Shown in pieces: positions 51,810-60,507 of a DNA stretch of 64,000 nt; position 1 is the first letter of the stretch; each line of letters starts with the position of its first letter. The DNA is from Chryseobacterium herbae. GTDB lineage: Bacteria; Bacteroidota; Bacteroidia; Flavobacteriales; Weeksellaceae. Position numbers and translations under genes: made by a program. Under the pieces are notes generated by a model. It saw only the letters and a list, made by a program, of their open reading frames with translations. It was not told the origin of the DNA and searched no databases. The stretch lies in contig NZ_JAOAMU010000004.1 in NCBI RefSeq assembly GCF_025154075.1, forward strand, positions 434,001-498,000, written 5' to 3'.

Positions 51810-53450
51810 TTATAACTTTTTATCCCACCATAGCTTGGTTCCTCCGTTGTCAGGGCCGCCTAATTGCTGAACTGCCTGTGTGTAATTAAAAGTTGAATTT
51901 TTTGTATCATTTGTGAACGGAATTCTCCTAATCATCTGATCTGTATTAATTAATCCGCCACTATCATTTTTTCTGACTTTGAATAAAACCGGATATCCTG
52001 TTCTTCTCTGTTCTGCCCATGCTTCAGGACCATCAGGGTAAAGAGCTAACCACTTTTGAGTGATAATTCTTTCCAATTTCTTTTCGTTAGAATCGCTGCT
52101 GTTCCAGGCAATTGTAATTGTACTTAATTGTGAATTTCCGGCAGGTACATTATTATCTGCATTTTTAGGGTCAATATAAGGAGCTTCTGTAGAAACACCA
52201 TCCGCAAGATAAGTAGCTACATCAGAACTTTTACCCCATTCCCCAAAAGACTGACTGATACCAGCCTGATAATTGGCTTGTGCATCACCTGCCCCTGAAT
52301 AACCTCTCAAGGCTGCCTCAGCTTTTAAAAACCAGGTTTCAGCAGCAGTAAACAATTTGAACTTTCCGCTTACGCCGGAAAAGTAATCACCGCTGGCAGC
52401 TCTTGCTGCCGGTTGAGAATAACCGCCATAGGTAGGCTGTCCATTTATTAAATTAATCCCTTGACGTATTCCTATATATTGAGGTTTACCATTGATATAG
52501 GTTGCCGGATCAGTTGCCGGGTTGGCATACGCAGGAAGTCTGGGATCTTTGAATCCATTCATATAAGCCATGATGGGTGCTCCTATAGAGCAATCACCCC
52601 ACGAATAGATAATAAAACTTAATTCGTGCTGCCCAACACTGATCAAAGCATTGTCTGCATTATCAGATATCAATCCAGCGGATGAGGCCAGCGCTTCTTC
52701 AGCATACTGTTTTGATTTTGCGGGATCGGCATAGCTCATACGCAATGCAAATCTCAGTTTAAGAGAGTTGGCCAATTTTGCCCATTTGGCTATATCTCCA
52801 CCATAAATCAAGTCTGATTTTTTCACAACAGCTTTATCTTCTACATTCTGCGTTGCTGGAGTATTTTGTACTTTTTGCAAATCAGCAATGGCAATGGTAA
52901 GATCATGAATGAAATTGTTGTAAGCGTCCTGCTGAGAATCGAAATCCGTAATACCGTTTGAATTAGGGGTGTCATACTTGCTGTACACCACGGGTCCGTG
53001 ACGATCTGAAACTCTTGCTGCCATAAGAACTTTTAATACTTTTTTCATCGCAAAAGTTGCTGTGAAATCTATCCCGGCATAGTAGGATTTTGCAGCATCA
53101 TCAATGACAATAGAATTATTAAAAGCATCCCTCTGTCTTGCGATGATTCTATTGTTCCAGCCATCCATCATTAAATAAGTAAGATTATTTGTTCCCCCAT
53201 TAAATTGTGATGCTGTACTGAACATTCCACTAAACATATCTGCATTGAGGTTGGTCGCTAACTGATAATCTGCCTGAAAACCTCTTTGTATGGCTTTCAT
53301 AGGATCTGTAATAGCTGTAAAATCTGCATAAAAATTTTCCGGCCCTCCCACTTTTTGCTGATTAAACTCTTCAAAGTCTCCGATACAACTGGAGGCAGAA
53401 AAAAGCACGGCTACTCCAAGTATATATGTTTTAATATTAATTATTTTCAT
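51810..53450 (-). CDS. SusD/RagB-type glycan-binding lipoprotein
   Basis: The 546-residue protein has a lipoprotein signal ending ASSC-IGDFEEFN. The helical TPR-rich fold of SusD-like proteins is visible in segments such as DPMKAIQRGFQADYQLATNLNADMFSG and WAKLANSLKLRFALRMSYAD. The C-terminal part ends in GTKLWWDKKL. It belongs to the SusD-like_2 subgroup. It caps the SusC pore on the outer membrane and binds the glycan. susC is 15 bp upstream. Confidence 0.9.
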   Translation of the reverse strand: MKIINIKTYILGVAVLFSASSCIGDFEEFNQQKVGGPENFYADFTAITDPMKAIQRGFQADYQLATNLNADMFSGMFSTASQFNGGTNNLTYLMMDGWNNRIIARQRDAFNNSIVIDDAAKSYYAGIDFTATFAMKKVLKVLMAARVSDRHGPVVYSKYDTPNSNGITDFDSQQDAYNNFIHDLTIAIADLQKVQNTPATQNVEDKAVVKKSDLIYGGDIAKWAKLANSLKLRFALRMSYADPAKSKQYAEEALASSAGLISDNADNALISVGQHELSFIIYSWGDCSIGAPIMAYMNGFKDPRLPAYANPATDPATYINGKPQYIGIRQGINLINGQPTYGGYSQPAARAASGDYFSGVSGKFKLFTAAETWFLKAEAALRGYSGAGDAQANYQAGISQSFGEWGKSSDVATYLADGVSTEAPYIDPKNADNNVPAGNSQLSTITIAWNSSDSNEKKLERIITQKWLALYPDGPEAWAEQRRTGYPVLFKVRKNDSGGLINTDQMIRRIPFTNDTKNSTFNYTQAVQQLGGPDNGGTKLWWDKKL

Positions 53451-53465
53451 TTTAGTATTGTATAT

Positions 53466-56426
53466 TTAGAAGTTAGCTTTTAATGATAATCCGATAGATC
53501 TGGTAATTGGTATACCAAAAGAATCCACTCCTACACCACCAGGTGTATTTCCTGAAACCTGTTCAGGATCAAACGGTGCTTTTTTATAAAAGAAAAATAG
53601 ATTTGTTCCCACGATACTTACAGTTGCATTTTTCAGATAACTGGATTTAATATCAAAAGTATATGATATAGACGCCTGACGCAGCCTTACAGTGGTTGCA
53701 CTGTACATATAAGCTTCATCAATTCCTGCTCCTTCCTGGTTCGCTCCTACAGTTTTGTAATAAGCCTTAGCATCGGTTAGCCCTGTGTATGCAGCTCCTG
53801 CATTCGGAGTTCCCGGTGCATATACAGCGTTCGGGATAGCTACTCCGCCTGCATCTCTGGCAGAAGCACTGTTCTGGCTTACCCCAAGCAGATCATTTGC
53901 TTTTTCTGTAAGAGACAGAACTTTACCTCCGAATTTCCCATCAATCAGGAAAGAAATCCCTAATTTCCCTATGTTGAAAGAGTTGCCAAACCCTAACATA
54001 AATTTAGGATTCGGATTACCTAAATACCCAAGGTTTTTATCTGCCATAGGTTTTCCATCAGCATCAACTAAAATCCTCCCCTGGTCATCTCTTAGAAATT
54101 TAATACCATATATGTCTCCGAATGATCCGCCCAATTTAAGTTTCGTATAAGCGCCACCACCTGTAAGTGCAAGAAGTTGATTTTCCGGAACACTTATGCT
54201 GGATGGAAATAATTCTACAATTTTATTTTTGTTGGTAGACCCATTTAAATTAGCCGTCCAACCGAATTTTTCCGAATCAAATATTTTATAGGACAGAGAA
54301 GATTCAAAACCTTTATTTTGTATTTTTCCAGCGTTTACATAATAGGAACCGGATGGTAAACCTCCTAAGTTAGAAGAAATATCAAGCGCCAAAAGCTGGT
54401 TGGAAGCATTTGAATTGTAATACGTAATGTCAAAACTTAAACGGTTTTTGAACAATCTTAACTCAGTTCCGGCTTCAAAAGTTTTATTAAGTTCCGGCTT
54501 TACAAATAATTCCTTGAAAGCAGGATCTGTCACAAGTGAGTATTTAGGTTTTACAATCTGACCGGCATCCACGTTATATCCGTAAACAGTATCATATGGA
54601 TTTGTTGCAGTTGTTAAATTGGCAGGCAATCCTAATCCTACTGTAGCATAAGACCCTCTTATTTTCCAAAAATTAATGGTTTCAGGCAGTTTGAAGATGG
54701 AGGATAATACAGCATTAACCCCTACAGATTCATAATCGTACCCGTTAGTTCCTGTTAAAGCCAATGTGGAGTCCCAATCATTTCTAAAGGTCATGTCTAC
54801 ATACACCATATTCTTATAGCCTAATGATGCACTTGCAAAAATCGACTGTATTTGTTTTTTGGTACTGTAGCTTATATTGTGAAACCCATCTCCTACGCTC
54901 CTGTCTACATTCCACAGCAGATTACTGTTGGTAAACAAATTCGGAATCGCCAAATAAGCATTATCAATTTCAGTTACTCTATTTCGTGAGGTATTAATAC
55001 TTCCCCCAACTGTAAAGTCTAATGAAATATCTTCGCTCAGTTTTGGGCTACCTATTAATAAAACATCACCATAAGTAGAAGAGTTTTCGTATTTGTTTTG
55101 AAGAAGTCTTCCATTAATTCCGTTGCTAGTTATAAGATTCGGATCTGAATATGCTGCGACCCCTCTCTGACTGTCTGTAATATTCCAGCTATAGTTTCCT
55201 CTTACCCTTGCAGATAACCACGGATTGATCTGATAGGCCAGGGATACAGCGGTATACGTGTTTTTGTTATTAACAGTAACTCTATTTCTGTTTAATATCC
55301 AGTAAGGATTTTGTGTTGCAGGATTTCCGTTGAATTTCCCGTCTGGTCCTACAGCCCACCAGTTTTGACCAGGTAATAATCTCGATTTGTCTATATAATA
55401 GTAGTTGCTATTATTGTATTGGTCAAAATCTACTCCTCTTGGCAGCCAATATAAACTCACTAAAGGTGAAAAAGAAATACCGGGAGTTTGTCTGTTGACA
55501 CTATTCTGTAAAGAGCCAATAAAATTAGCATCCAACGTTAACTTATCATTCAGATATTTGCTGGAATTTCTAAAAGAAACATTGTATTGATCGAAATAAG
55601 AAGAAGGAATAATCCCTTTATTCGTGGTATTTCCTATCGAGAAATAATTCGTTGATTTTTCAGTTCCTGACTGGAAAGAAAGGCTGTTCACCCATGTCGT
55701 TCCATTTTGCAGGAAATCTTTCAGGTGATCCTTAGAAGCACCTTTTGCGCCCCAGCTTTCATTGGAAATACCAGGAGCTTGACCAGAAACTGCAGGATCA
55801 TAAGAAAGATAGCTATGCTGCAGCTTGGGAAGACTATATGCCTGATCTACCGTCAGACTGGTATTGTAAGTTATAGAGCTTCTCCCTAATTTCCCTTTTT
55901 TAGTGGTGATCAGTATAACCCCGTTGCCTCCCATAGAGCCATAAAGAGCAGAAGCAGAAGCCCCTTTTAAGAAGTTCATGCTTTCAATGTCATCCGGATT
56001 GATGGAGCTTAAAACATCTCCTGCATCCGGCATTGTAGAATACTGGCTGGCTTCCGCGGACTTTCCAACCCCGTTAATAATTGGTATGCCATCTATCACA
56101 TAAAGTGGCTGGCTACTGTTGGCTGATTTATTTCCTCTCATTAAAACCCTCACCGAACTTCCTACACCATTAGTTCTATTGATCTGTACGTTGGAAACTT
56201 TTCCACTGATAGAGTTTAAAAAATTGGGCGTTTTCACTTCCGTCAGTTCATCCCCACCTATCTGTTGGCTGGAGTACGTTAAAGAACGGGCCTGCCTTTT
56301 TATCCCCAAAGAGGTCACAACCACCTCTTCGATGTTGGTTGTTTTAGCAGTATCTGCCTTTTTAGCCTCCTGTGCATGGGCAGATAAAGAAATAGCTAAT
56401 AAAACCGGTATAACAGTTTTTCTCAT
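53466..56426 (-). CDS. SusC/RagA-type TonB-linked outer membrane protein
   Basis: This 986-residue protein has a signal peptide (1-18, ending AHAQ). A short TonB-box-like linker is next (TNIEEVVVTSLGIKRQARSLTYS, about 29-51), followed by a plug with GKVSNVQINRTNGVGSSVRVLMRG and NPDDIESMNFLKGASASALYGSMGGNGVI (SusC signature), then the barrel ending SIGLSLKANF. The usual N-terminal carboxypeptidase-like domain is missing. The ATG at 56426 (MRKTVIPVLLAIS) is chosen; an in-frame ATG 39 bp upstream precedes a polar stretch. It imports the glycan together with SusD and heads the locus. Confidence 0.93.
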   Translation of the reverse strand: MRKTVIPVLLAISLSAHAQEAKKADTAKTTNIEEVVVTSLGIKRQARSLTYSSQQIGGDELTEVKTPNFLNSISGKVSNVQINRTNGVGSSVRVLMRGNKSANSSQPLYVIDGIPIINGVGKSAEASQYSTMPDAGDVLSSINPDDIESMNFLKGASASALYGSMGGNGVILITTKKGKLGRSSITYNTSLTVDQAYSLPKLQHSYLSYDPAVSGQAPGISNESWGAKGASKDHLKDFLQNGTTWVNSLSFQSGTEKSTNYFSIGNTTNKGIIPSSYFDQYNVSFRNSSKYLNDKLTLDANFIGSLQNSVNRQTPGISFSPLVSLYWLPRGVDFDQYNNSNYYYIDKSRLLPGQNWWAVGPDGKFNGNPATQNPYWILNRNRVTVNNKNTYTAVSLAYQINPWLSARVRGNYSWNITDSQRGVAAYSDPNLITSNGINGRLLQNKYENSSTYGDVLLIGSPKLSEDISLDFTVGGSINTSRNRVTEIDNAYLAIPNLFTNSNLLWNVDRSVGDGFHNISYSTKKQIQSIFASASLGYKNMVYVDMTFRNDWDSTLALTGTNGYDYESVGVNAVLSSIFKLPETINFWKIRGSYATVGLGLPANLTTATNPYDTVYGYNVDAGQIVKPKYSLVTDPAFKELFVKPELNKTFEAGTELRLFKNRLSFDITYYNSNASNQLLALDISSNLGGLPSGSYYVNAGKIQNKGFESSLSYKIFDSEKFGWTANLNGSTNKNKIVELFPSSISVPENQLLALTGGGAYTKLKLGGSFGDIYGIKFLRDDQGRILVDADGKPMADKNLGYLGNPNPKFMLGFGNSFNIGKLGISFLIDGKFGGKVLSLTEKANDLLGVSQNSASARDAGGVAIPNAVYAPGTPNAGAAYTGLTDAKAYYKTVGANQEGAGIDEAYMYSATTVRLRQASISYTFDIKSSYLKNATVSIVGTNLFFFYKKAPFDPEQVSGNTPGGVGVDSFGIPITRSIGLSLKANF

Positions 56427-56579
56427 AAGGTTAGTTTTATTAAGATTTATTTGAGAATCAATCACATCCCTTTAAATGTTATTTACTGGATAAAACAATA
56501 TTTATCTTATTCTTTTCGCAAGATTATGTTCTACGCACATCAAATAATTAAAGTTTTGTTAAGATTTAATTCATATTAG

Positions 56580-56587
56580 CAAATCTA
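56580..56587 (-). promoter_or_regulatory. -7 candidate for the susC-led locus
   Basis: Minus-strand TAGATTTG, 153 bp before the chosen ATG, giving a leader near 145 nt. No -33 TTG was seen, which fits need for an activator. Confidence 0.4.
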
Positions 56588-56777
56588 AATTTTGTTGACA
56601 GCTGGATATAATGTTATTTTATCATAAAACGATATTATTTATTCAGGTCTTTTTTCAACGTTCTATTTACATCCTGATTTGCAGTAAAATAGACCATTTT
56701 ACAACTTATTCTTTTTCAGTCCTTGATGTGACATTTTTTTAACACTTTTTGATTAAAATGCATCTGATATTCATAAA

Positions 56778-56805
56778 AAAATCCGGATAAAAGTATCCGG
56801 ATTTT
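56778..56805 (-). terminator. Terminator of the AraC regulator gene
   Basis: A perfect 12-bp stem AAAATCCGGATA/TATCCGGATTTT with an AAAG loop and A- and T-runs, 36 bp after the stop codon. Confidence 0.85.
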
Positions 56806-56841
56806 GAGAATATATAATGTATTTCTTTAATTCAAAATGAG

Positions 56842-57720
56842 TTACTCAATTTTCTTCACCCCTTTAAAAAGTTCTTTAAACTCTGTAGGTGTTGCTTTTT
56901 TAATGGATTTAAAAACCTTGTTGAAATTGGCGATATTATTAAAACCGGCTTCAAAAGCAGTCTCAAAAACTGTCAGATTCTTCTCCATAAGCCATCGGGC
57001 GGCATAGCTTATCCTGATTTCATTCAGATAATTCACAAAAGTCTTACCTGTTCTTTTTTTGATGAACCTGTTAAAAGTGACACTGCTCATATTGATCAGT
57101 GAAGCCGCGTCATGAAGTGTTATTTTACTTTCAAAATTTTTATGCACAAAATCGTGAACGATCTTCATTTTATCATTATCTGCAAAGGTTTCCGATTCTA
57201 TACTGTACGAGGACAAAAGCGTTTTATCTTCAGCAATTGCGAGTTCATTCAGAATTTTCATGATCTCAATGAAAGATTCAAAACTGTTCATTTTGGATAA
57301 ATTGAAAAAGGAATCTTTAAGCTTTTCTGCCGTTTCCTGAGAAAAAAGAATGCCCCGGATGGAGTCCTTCATCAGGTTGCTGATGGGTTTCAGAATATTT
57401 TTGTCCATCATCGACTGATTAAAAAAATCCTGATTGAACTGCACGGTGATTTCATGCGTTTTCCGGTTTTTACACTTATGGTTAGCCCAGCAGTGTGGGA
57501 GATTCGGACCCACCAACACCAGTTCAATGTCACCAATCTCTCCTGTGTGGTCGCCGATCATCCGGCGGTATCCCTTTCCCTTGCTGATAAAATTGATCTC
57601 GATCTCCGGGTGGTAATGGTACGGAAAGTCGAAAGATGCTTTTATCCTGTCAAACACAAGAAAACTGTCCTCGGGAGATAATGGGGTTATTTCTCTCAAA
57701 ATATTTTCTAGCTTGCTCAT
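56842..57720 (-). CDS. AraC-family regulator with cupin sensor, next to the glycan locus
   Basis: The 292-residue protein has an N-terminal cupin-like sensor domain (about 18-110; FDFPYHYHPEIEINFISKGKGYRRMIGD, LVLVGPNLPHCW) and two C-terminal AraC HTH motifs (about 190-290: ITLHDAASLINMSSVTFNRFIKKRTGKTFVNYLNEIRI and TVFETAFEAGFNNIANFNKVFKSIKKATPTEF). It is on the same strand as, and 415 bp upstream of, susC. No hybrid two-component or ECF sigma/anti-sigma regulator is present nearby, so this is the best candidate to sense mannose-type sugars and to control the locus (inference). Confidence 0.88.
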   Translation of the reverse strand: MSKLENILREITPLSPEDSFLVFDRIKASFDFPYHYHPEIEINFISKGKGYRRMIGDHTGEIGDIELVLVGPNLPHCWANHKCKNRKTHEITVQFNQDFFNQSMMDKNILKPISNLMKDSIRGILFSQETAEKLKDSFFNLSKMNSFESFIEIMKILNELAIAEDKTLLSSYSIESETFADNDKMKIVHDFVHKNFESKITLHDAASLINMSSVTFNRFIKKRTGKTFVNYLNEIRISYAARWLMEKNLTVFETAFEAGFNNIANFNKVFKSIKKATPTEFKELFKGVKKIE

Positions 57721-57978
57721 CTAATCTTCGAAGAAATTAAAGTTATCATTCAATACAGTACGTTTTTACAAAATTGATAAAAAACCAATCAACTAATATA
57801 TAATTTTTATTTTTTTTCTGTTTTTAATTTAAAAGCAACACGAAAAATGAAAATGAGGTCCATAATAGATAATAAAAATCATGTAGATTCTGGAAAATCG
57901 GGTCATCATGAAAAGAGGTTCCTATTTATTAATACCGTGAAAACCTTCTTTTTTGTATCTTTAAGCTAAAGTAATTGT

Positions 57979-58845
57979 ATGCAGCAGCAGCTTATTTTTG
58001 AAGATCACTACAAAAAACTCGGGCTCGAACTATTCTCCCAGGAAAATCTGGAGAAGGTCAATGGAACTCAATTCAGATATGACATCAAAATCCTTTTCAT
58101 TCCGGAAGGCTATGAACTAACCGTAGATTTCAATCATTATCAGGTATCAAAACCTAGTCTTTTTTTTCTCACCAGCCAACATCTGAAAATAGAAAAAGGA
58201 AAAGAGGAATCTATGCTTCTCTATTATAACCGTGATTTTTATTGTATTCAGATTCATGACAAAGAAGTCGCCTGTGACGGACTCCTTTTCCACAATGTAT
58301 TTGAAATTCCTTTCGTAGAGCTTACCGAGGCGGAAACTTCTGATATTAAAAATTTATTCCAACATATAAAAAACGAGCTTGAATGGAAAGATTCTTCCGC
58401 CGAAGAAATGATCCGTACCTATGTAAAACAAATCATCATCCGTGCGACCAGAAACTGGAAAAAACAGCATCTTAATAGTGATACTGTGAAAATTCCAGGA
58501 AGTGAATTGGATGTTTTCAGAGATTTCAGCAGGTATCTCGAAATTCATTTCAGGGAAAAACATAATGTAGCAGATTATGCAGAACTCCTTCATATCGCTC
58601 CGAAAACATTAACGCATAAATTTAAAAACCTGAATATAGAATCTCCAAACCAGTTGATCATCAACAGAATTTTACTGGAAGCCAAAAGACTTCTTTTTTA
58701 TACGGACAAGCCCGTAAAAGAAATCGCGTATGATCTTGGCTATGAGGATCCGGCTTATTTCAACCGGCTTTTCACCAATAAAACAGGAAATACACCTGCC
58801 AATTTCAAGAAAAACTACTCGTCGGGAAAAAAGTACAATATTTAA
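57979..58845 (+). CDS. AraC-family regulator next to osmC
   Basis: The 288-residue protein has an N-terminal cupin-like sensor domain (about 30-120), a helical linker and an AraC HTH domain (about 185-285: NVADYAELLHIAPKTLTHKFKNLNIESPNQLIINRI and KPVKEIAYDLGYEDPAYFNRLFTNKTGNTPANFKK). It is divergent from the other AraC gene across 258 bp with no recognised site. The osmC-like gene is 88 bp downstream with its own promoter. Control of osmC is plausible by proximity; the inducer is unknown. Confidence 0.88.
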   Translation: MQQQLIFEDHYKKLGLELFSQENLEKVNGTQFRYDIKILFIPEGYELTVDFNHYQVSKPSLFFLTSQHLKIEKGKEESMLLYYNRDFYCIQIHDKEVACDGLLFHNVFEIPFVELTEAETSDIKNLFQHIKNELEWKDSSAEEMIRTYVKQIIIRATRNWKKQHLNSDTVKIPGSELDVFRDFSRYLEIHFREKHNVADYAELLHIAPKTLTHKFKNLNIESPNQLIINRILLEAKRLLFYTDKPVKEIAYDLGYEDPAYFNRLFTNKTGNTPANFKKNYSSGKKYNI

Positions 58846-58858
58846 GCCTTTTTATCTA

Positions 58859-58889
58859 TTGAATCTGGCTTTCAACCACCCTATCTTTG
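58859..58889 (+). promoter_or_regulatory. Promoter of the osmC-like gene
   Basis: TTG (58859-58861), 20 bp, TATCTTTG (58882-58889). The predicted leader is about 38 nt. Confidence 0.65.
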
Positions 58890-58933
58890 TATCATCAAAA
58901 TCAATATATTAAAAACAACAAAAAGCAAACATT

Positions 58934-59350
58934 ATGAGACGTAACGCAACAGCCGTTTGGAACGGTAACATCAAAGAAGGTAAAGGACATTTAACTACTC
59001 AAAGTACAACTTTAAACGAAACTCAGTATTCTTTCAACAGCCGTTTCGCAGACGGAGTGGGAACCAATCCTGAAGAATTGCTGGCTGCAGCGCACGCGGG
59101 ATGTTTCACGATGAAACTAAGTGCTGAACTTTCTCAGGCCGGCTTCACTCCTGAAGAATTAAAAACAACTTCTGTGATCACTCTTGATCCAAGCGTAGGG
59201 AAAATTACAAAATCTGAACTGACTTTAACGGCAAAAGTTCCGGGAATTTCAGAAGAAGAATTCCAGAAATTCGCTAAAATTGCTGAGGAAGGATGCCCGG
59301 TGAGTGCAGCTTTTAATTTTGAAATTACTTTGAATGCTACTTTAGCTTAA
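58934..59350 (+). CDS. OsmC-type thiol peroxidase
   Basis: The 138-residue cytoplasmic protein is a full-length Osm[24 protein letters not shown] (peroxidatic Cys about 57) and [15 protein letters not shown] (resolving Cys about 121). These enzymes reduce organic hydroperoxides. The osmotic subclass (OsmC rather than Ohr) is suggested by [15 protein letters not shown]. It is controlled from its own strong promoter just after the AraC gene. Confidence 0.92.
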   Translation: MRRNATAVWNGNIKEGKGHLTTQSTTLNETQYSFNSRFADGVGTNPEELLAAAHAGCFTMKLSAELSQAGFTPEELKTTSVITLDPSVGKITKSELTLTAKVPGISEEEFQKFAKIAEEGCPVSAAFNFEITLNATLA

Positions 59351-59370
59351 TGACAGCAAAATTCTTTTTG

Positions 59371-59488
59371 AACCATTAAGATTCTATGTTAAGCTTTTAA
59401 GGAAGATTAAGGGAATATCAAACGATATTTTTAAGCAGAATGCCTTCTTCTTAATTCTTCTTATCTACTTAAAAGATTCTTAATGGTT
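59371..59488. repeat. Inverted-repeat element with AACCATTAAG ends
   Basis: Left end AACCATTAAG (59371-59380) and right end CTTAATGGTT (59479-59488) are exact complements. The match extends to 13 of 15 bases. The interior (CTTTTAAGGAAGATTAAG against CTTAATTC...CTTAAAAG) is also partly palindromic. Confidence 0.55.
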
Positions 59489-59626
59489 TACTTTTTTCCC
59501 GCAGATCACTCGGATTACACAGATTTTATTAGAAATCTTAAATGTTAAAAACTCTCGTCTTTATGGTTAAAAAACAGTTTTAATCTGAGTTCGAGGTAAA
59601 AATGATGAATAAAGATGTCATTTATA

Positions 59627-59691
59627 TTCAATAGGGGCGGGCTTAAGCCCGCTTACAAGTTATACGCATCGGAAAAGGCTTTAGCCGAAAC
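59627..59691. repeat. Dispersed 65-bp repeat, copy 2
   Basis: It aligns over its full length without gaps to 29555-29619. Ends TTCAATAGGG and AAAGGCTTTAGCCGAAAC are conserved, and the inner palindrome GCGGGCTTAAGCCCGC has compensating changes (A to G and T to C at the paired outer bases). Confidence 0.75.
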
Positions 59692-59840
59692 TTAGCACTA
59701 GAATTTTCCTTAGATCTTTTTAAGACGACTTCAATACATTTAAAAGGAGTTGTTAAATACTTAATGTCCAATAGTTACTTCCGTCTTCCAATCTTTTAAT
59801 CTTAACTTCTTATTTCGAACTCAGGTAGTTTTAAAATAAA

Positions 59841-59858
59841 ATATACCAATCGGTATAT
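59841..59858 (+). promoter_or_regulatory. Putative TetR operator
   Basis: A perfect dyad ATATACC-AATC-GGTATAT, typical of TetR-family sites. It covers the -33 position of the promoter that follows, so autorepression of the operon is likely. Confidence 0.7.
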
Positions 59859-59863
59859 TTTTG

Positions 59864-59871
59864 TATATTTG
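59864..59871 (+). promoter_or_regulatory. -7 element of the TetR operon
   Basis: TATATTTG, 20 bp before the ATG of the TetR gene and 5 bp after the operator. Confidence 0.6.
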
Positions 59872-59891
59872 CATTGAAATTAAACACTTAA

Positions 59892-60497
59892 ATGTCAAAA
59901 GCAGAAAAGACCAAACAGTTTATCATTGAGAAAACAGCGTCTTTGTTCAATACAAAAGGCTATACGTCTACGTCTTTATCGGACATCACGGAAGCTACTG
60001 GTTTGACCAAAGGAAGCATCTATGGAAACTTCGGCAACAAAGATGAAGTGGCACTGGAAGTTTACAAATATAATTCCAGCCTTTTATCCAAAAACATGGC
60101 CAGATCTTTAGGAGAAGAGTTTCCAACTACGATTGATAAATTATATGCATTTGTCAATTTTTACCGGAAAAACTGGAAAACGGTCTTTGAAAACGGAGGC
60201 TGCCCTTTGATGAATGCAGCTACAGAAGCTGATGATACTTTTCCCAGCTTGAAAAAGCAGGTTACCCAATCTTTTGAAGGCTGGATCAAAAAGATAGCGT
60301 CCGTTATTAAAGATGGGCAAGATAACGGAGAGATCCATCATACAATAGATTCAGACGAATATGGATCCTTATTCATCATGATGGTAGAAGGCGGAATCCT
60401 GCTTGCTAAAACTACAGAGGACGAAAAATATCTGCATCTGGCTTTAGACAGGATATTATTCATGATCGACAAAGAATTAAAAATACTTCCCTCATAA
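59892..60497 (+). CDS. TetR/AcrR-family repressor
   Basis: The 201-residue protein has an N-terminal HTH (about 7-55: FIIEKTASLFNTKGYTSTSLSDITEATGLTKGSIYGNFGNKDEVALEV) and a ligand-binding C-terminal domain (about 80-200) with GCPLMNAATEADD. Family members of this type react to acyl-CoA or to electrophiles. It is the first gene of the operon thiolase-thioesterase-FabF (gap of 10 bp to the thiolase), so it probably represses its own operon via the dyad in the promoter. A fatty-acid or acyl-CoA inducer is suggested by the neighbours (inference). Confidence 0.9.
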   Translation: MSKAEKTKQFIIEKTASLFNTKGYTSTSLSDITEATGLTKGSIYGNFGNKDEVALEVYKYNSSLLSKNMARSLGEEFPTTIDKLYAFVNFYRKNWKTVFENGGCPLMNAATEADDTFPSLKKQVTQSFEGWIKKIASVIKDGQDNGEIHHTIDSDEYGSLFIMMVEGGILLAKTTEDEKYLHLALDRILFMIDKELKILPS

Positions 60498-60507
60498 ATT
60501 TTTCAAT

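Larger units (their letters stand above)
56427..56841. other. Intergenic region between AraC gene and susC
   Basis: These 415 bp hold the AraC-gene terminator (56778-56805) and a -7 candidate for susC (56580-56587). It is AT-rich (about 80 percent by eye) with several TTTGTT/AACAAA stretches. No gene was seen. Confidence 0.5.
59351..59891. other. Intergenic region rich in repeats before the TetR operon
   Basis: These 541 bp hold a palindromic element (59371-59488), a run of three degenerate GATnAC-type repeats (about 59501-59528), the 65-bp repeat copy 2 (59627-59691), and the TetR operator and promoter (59841-59871). No gene was seen. Confidence 0.6.
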
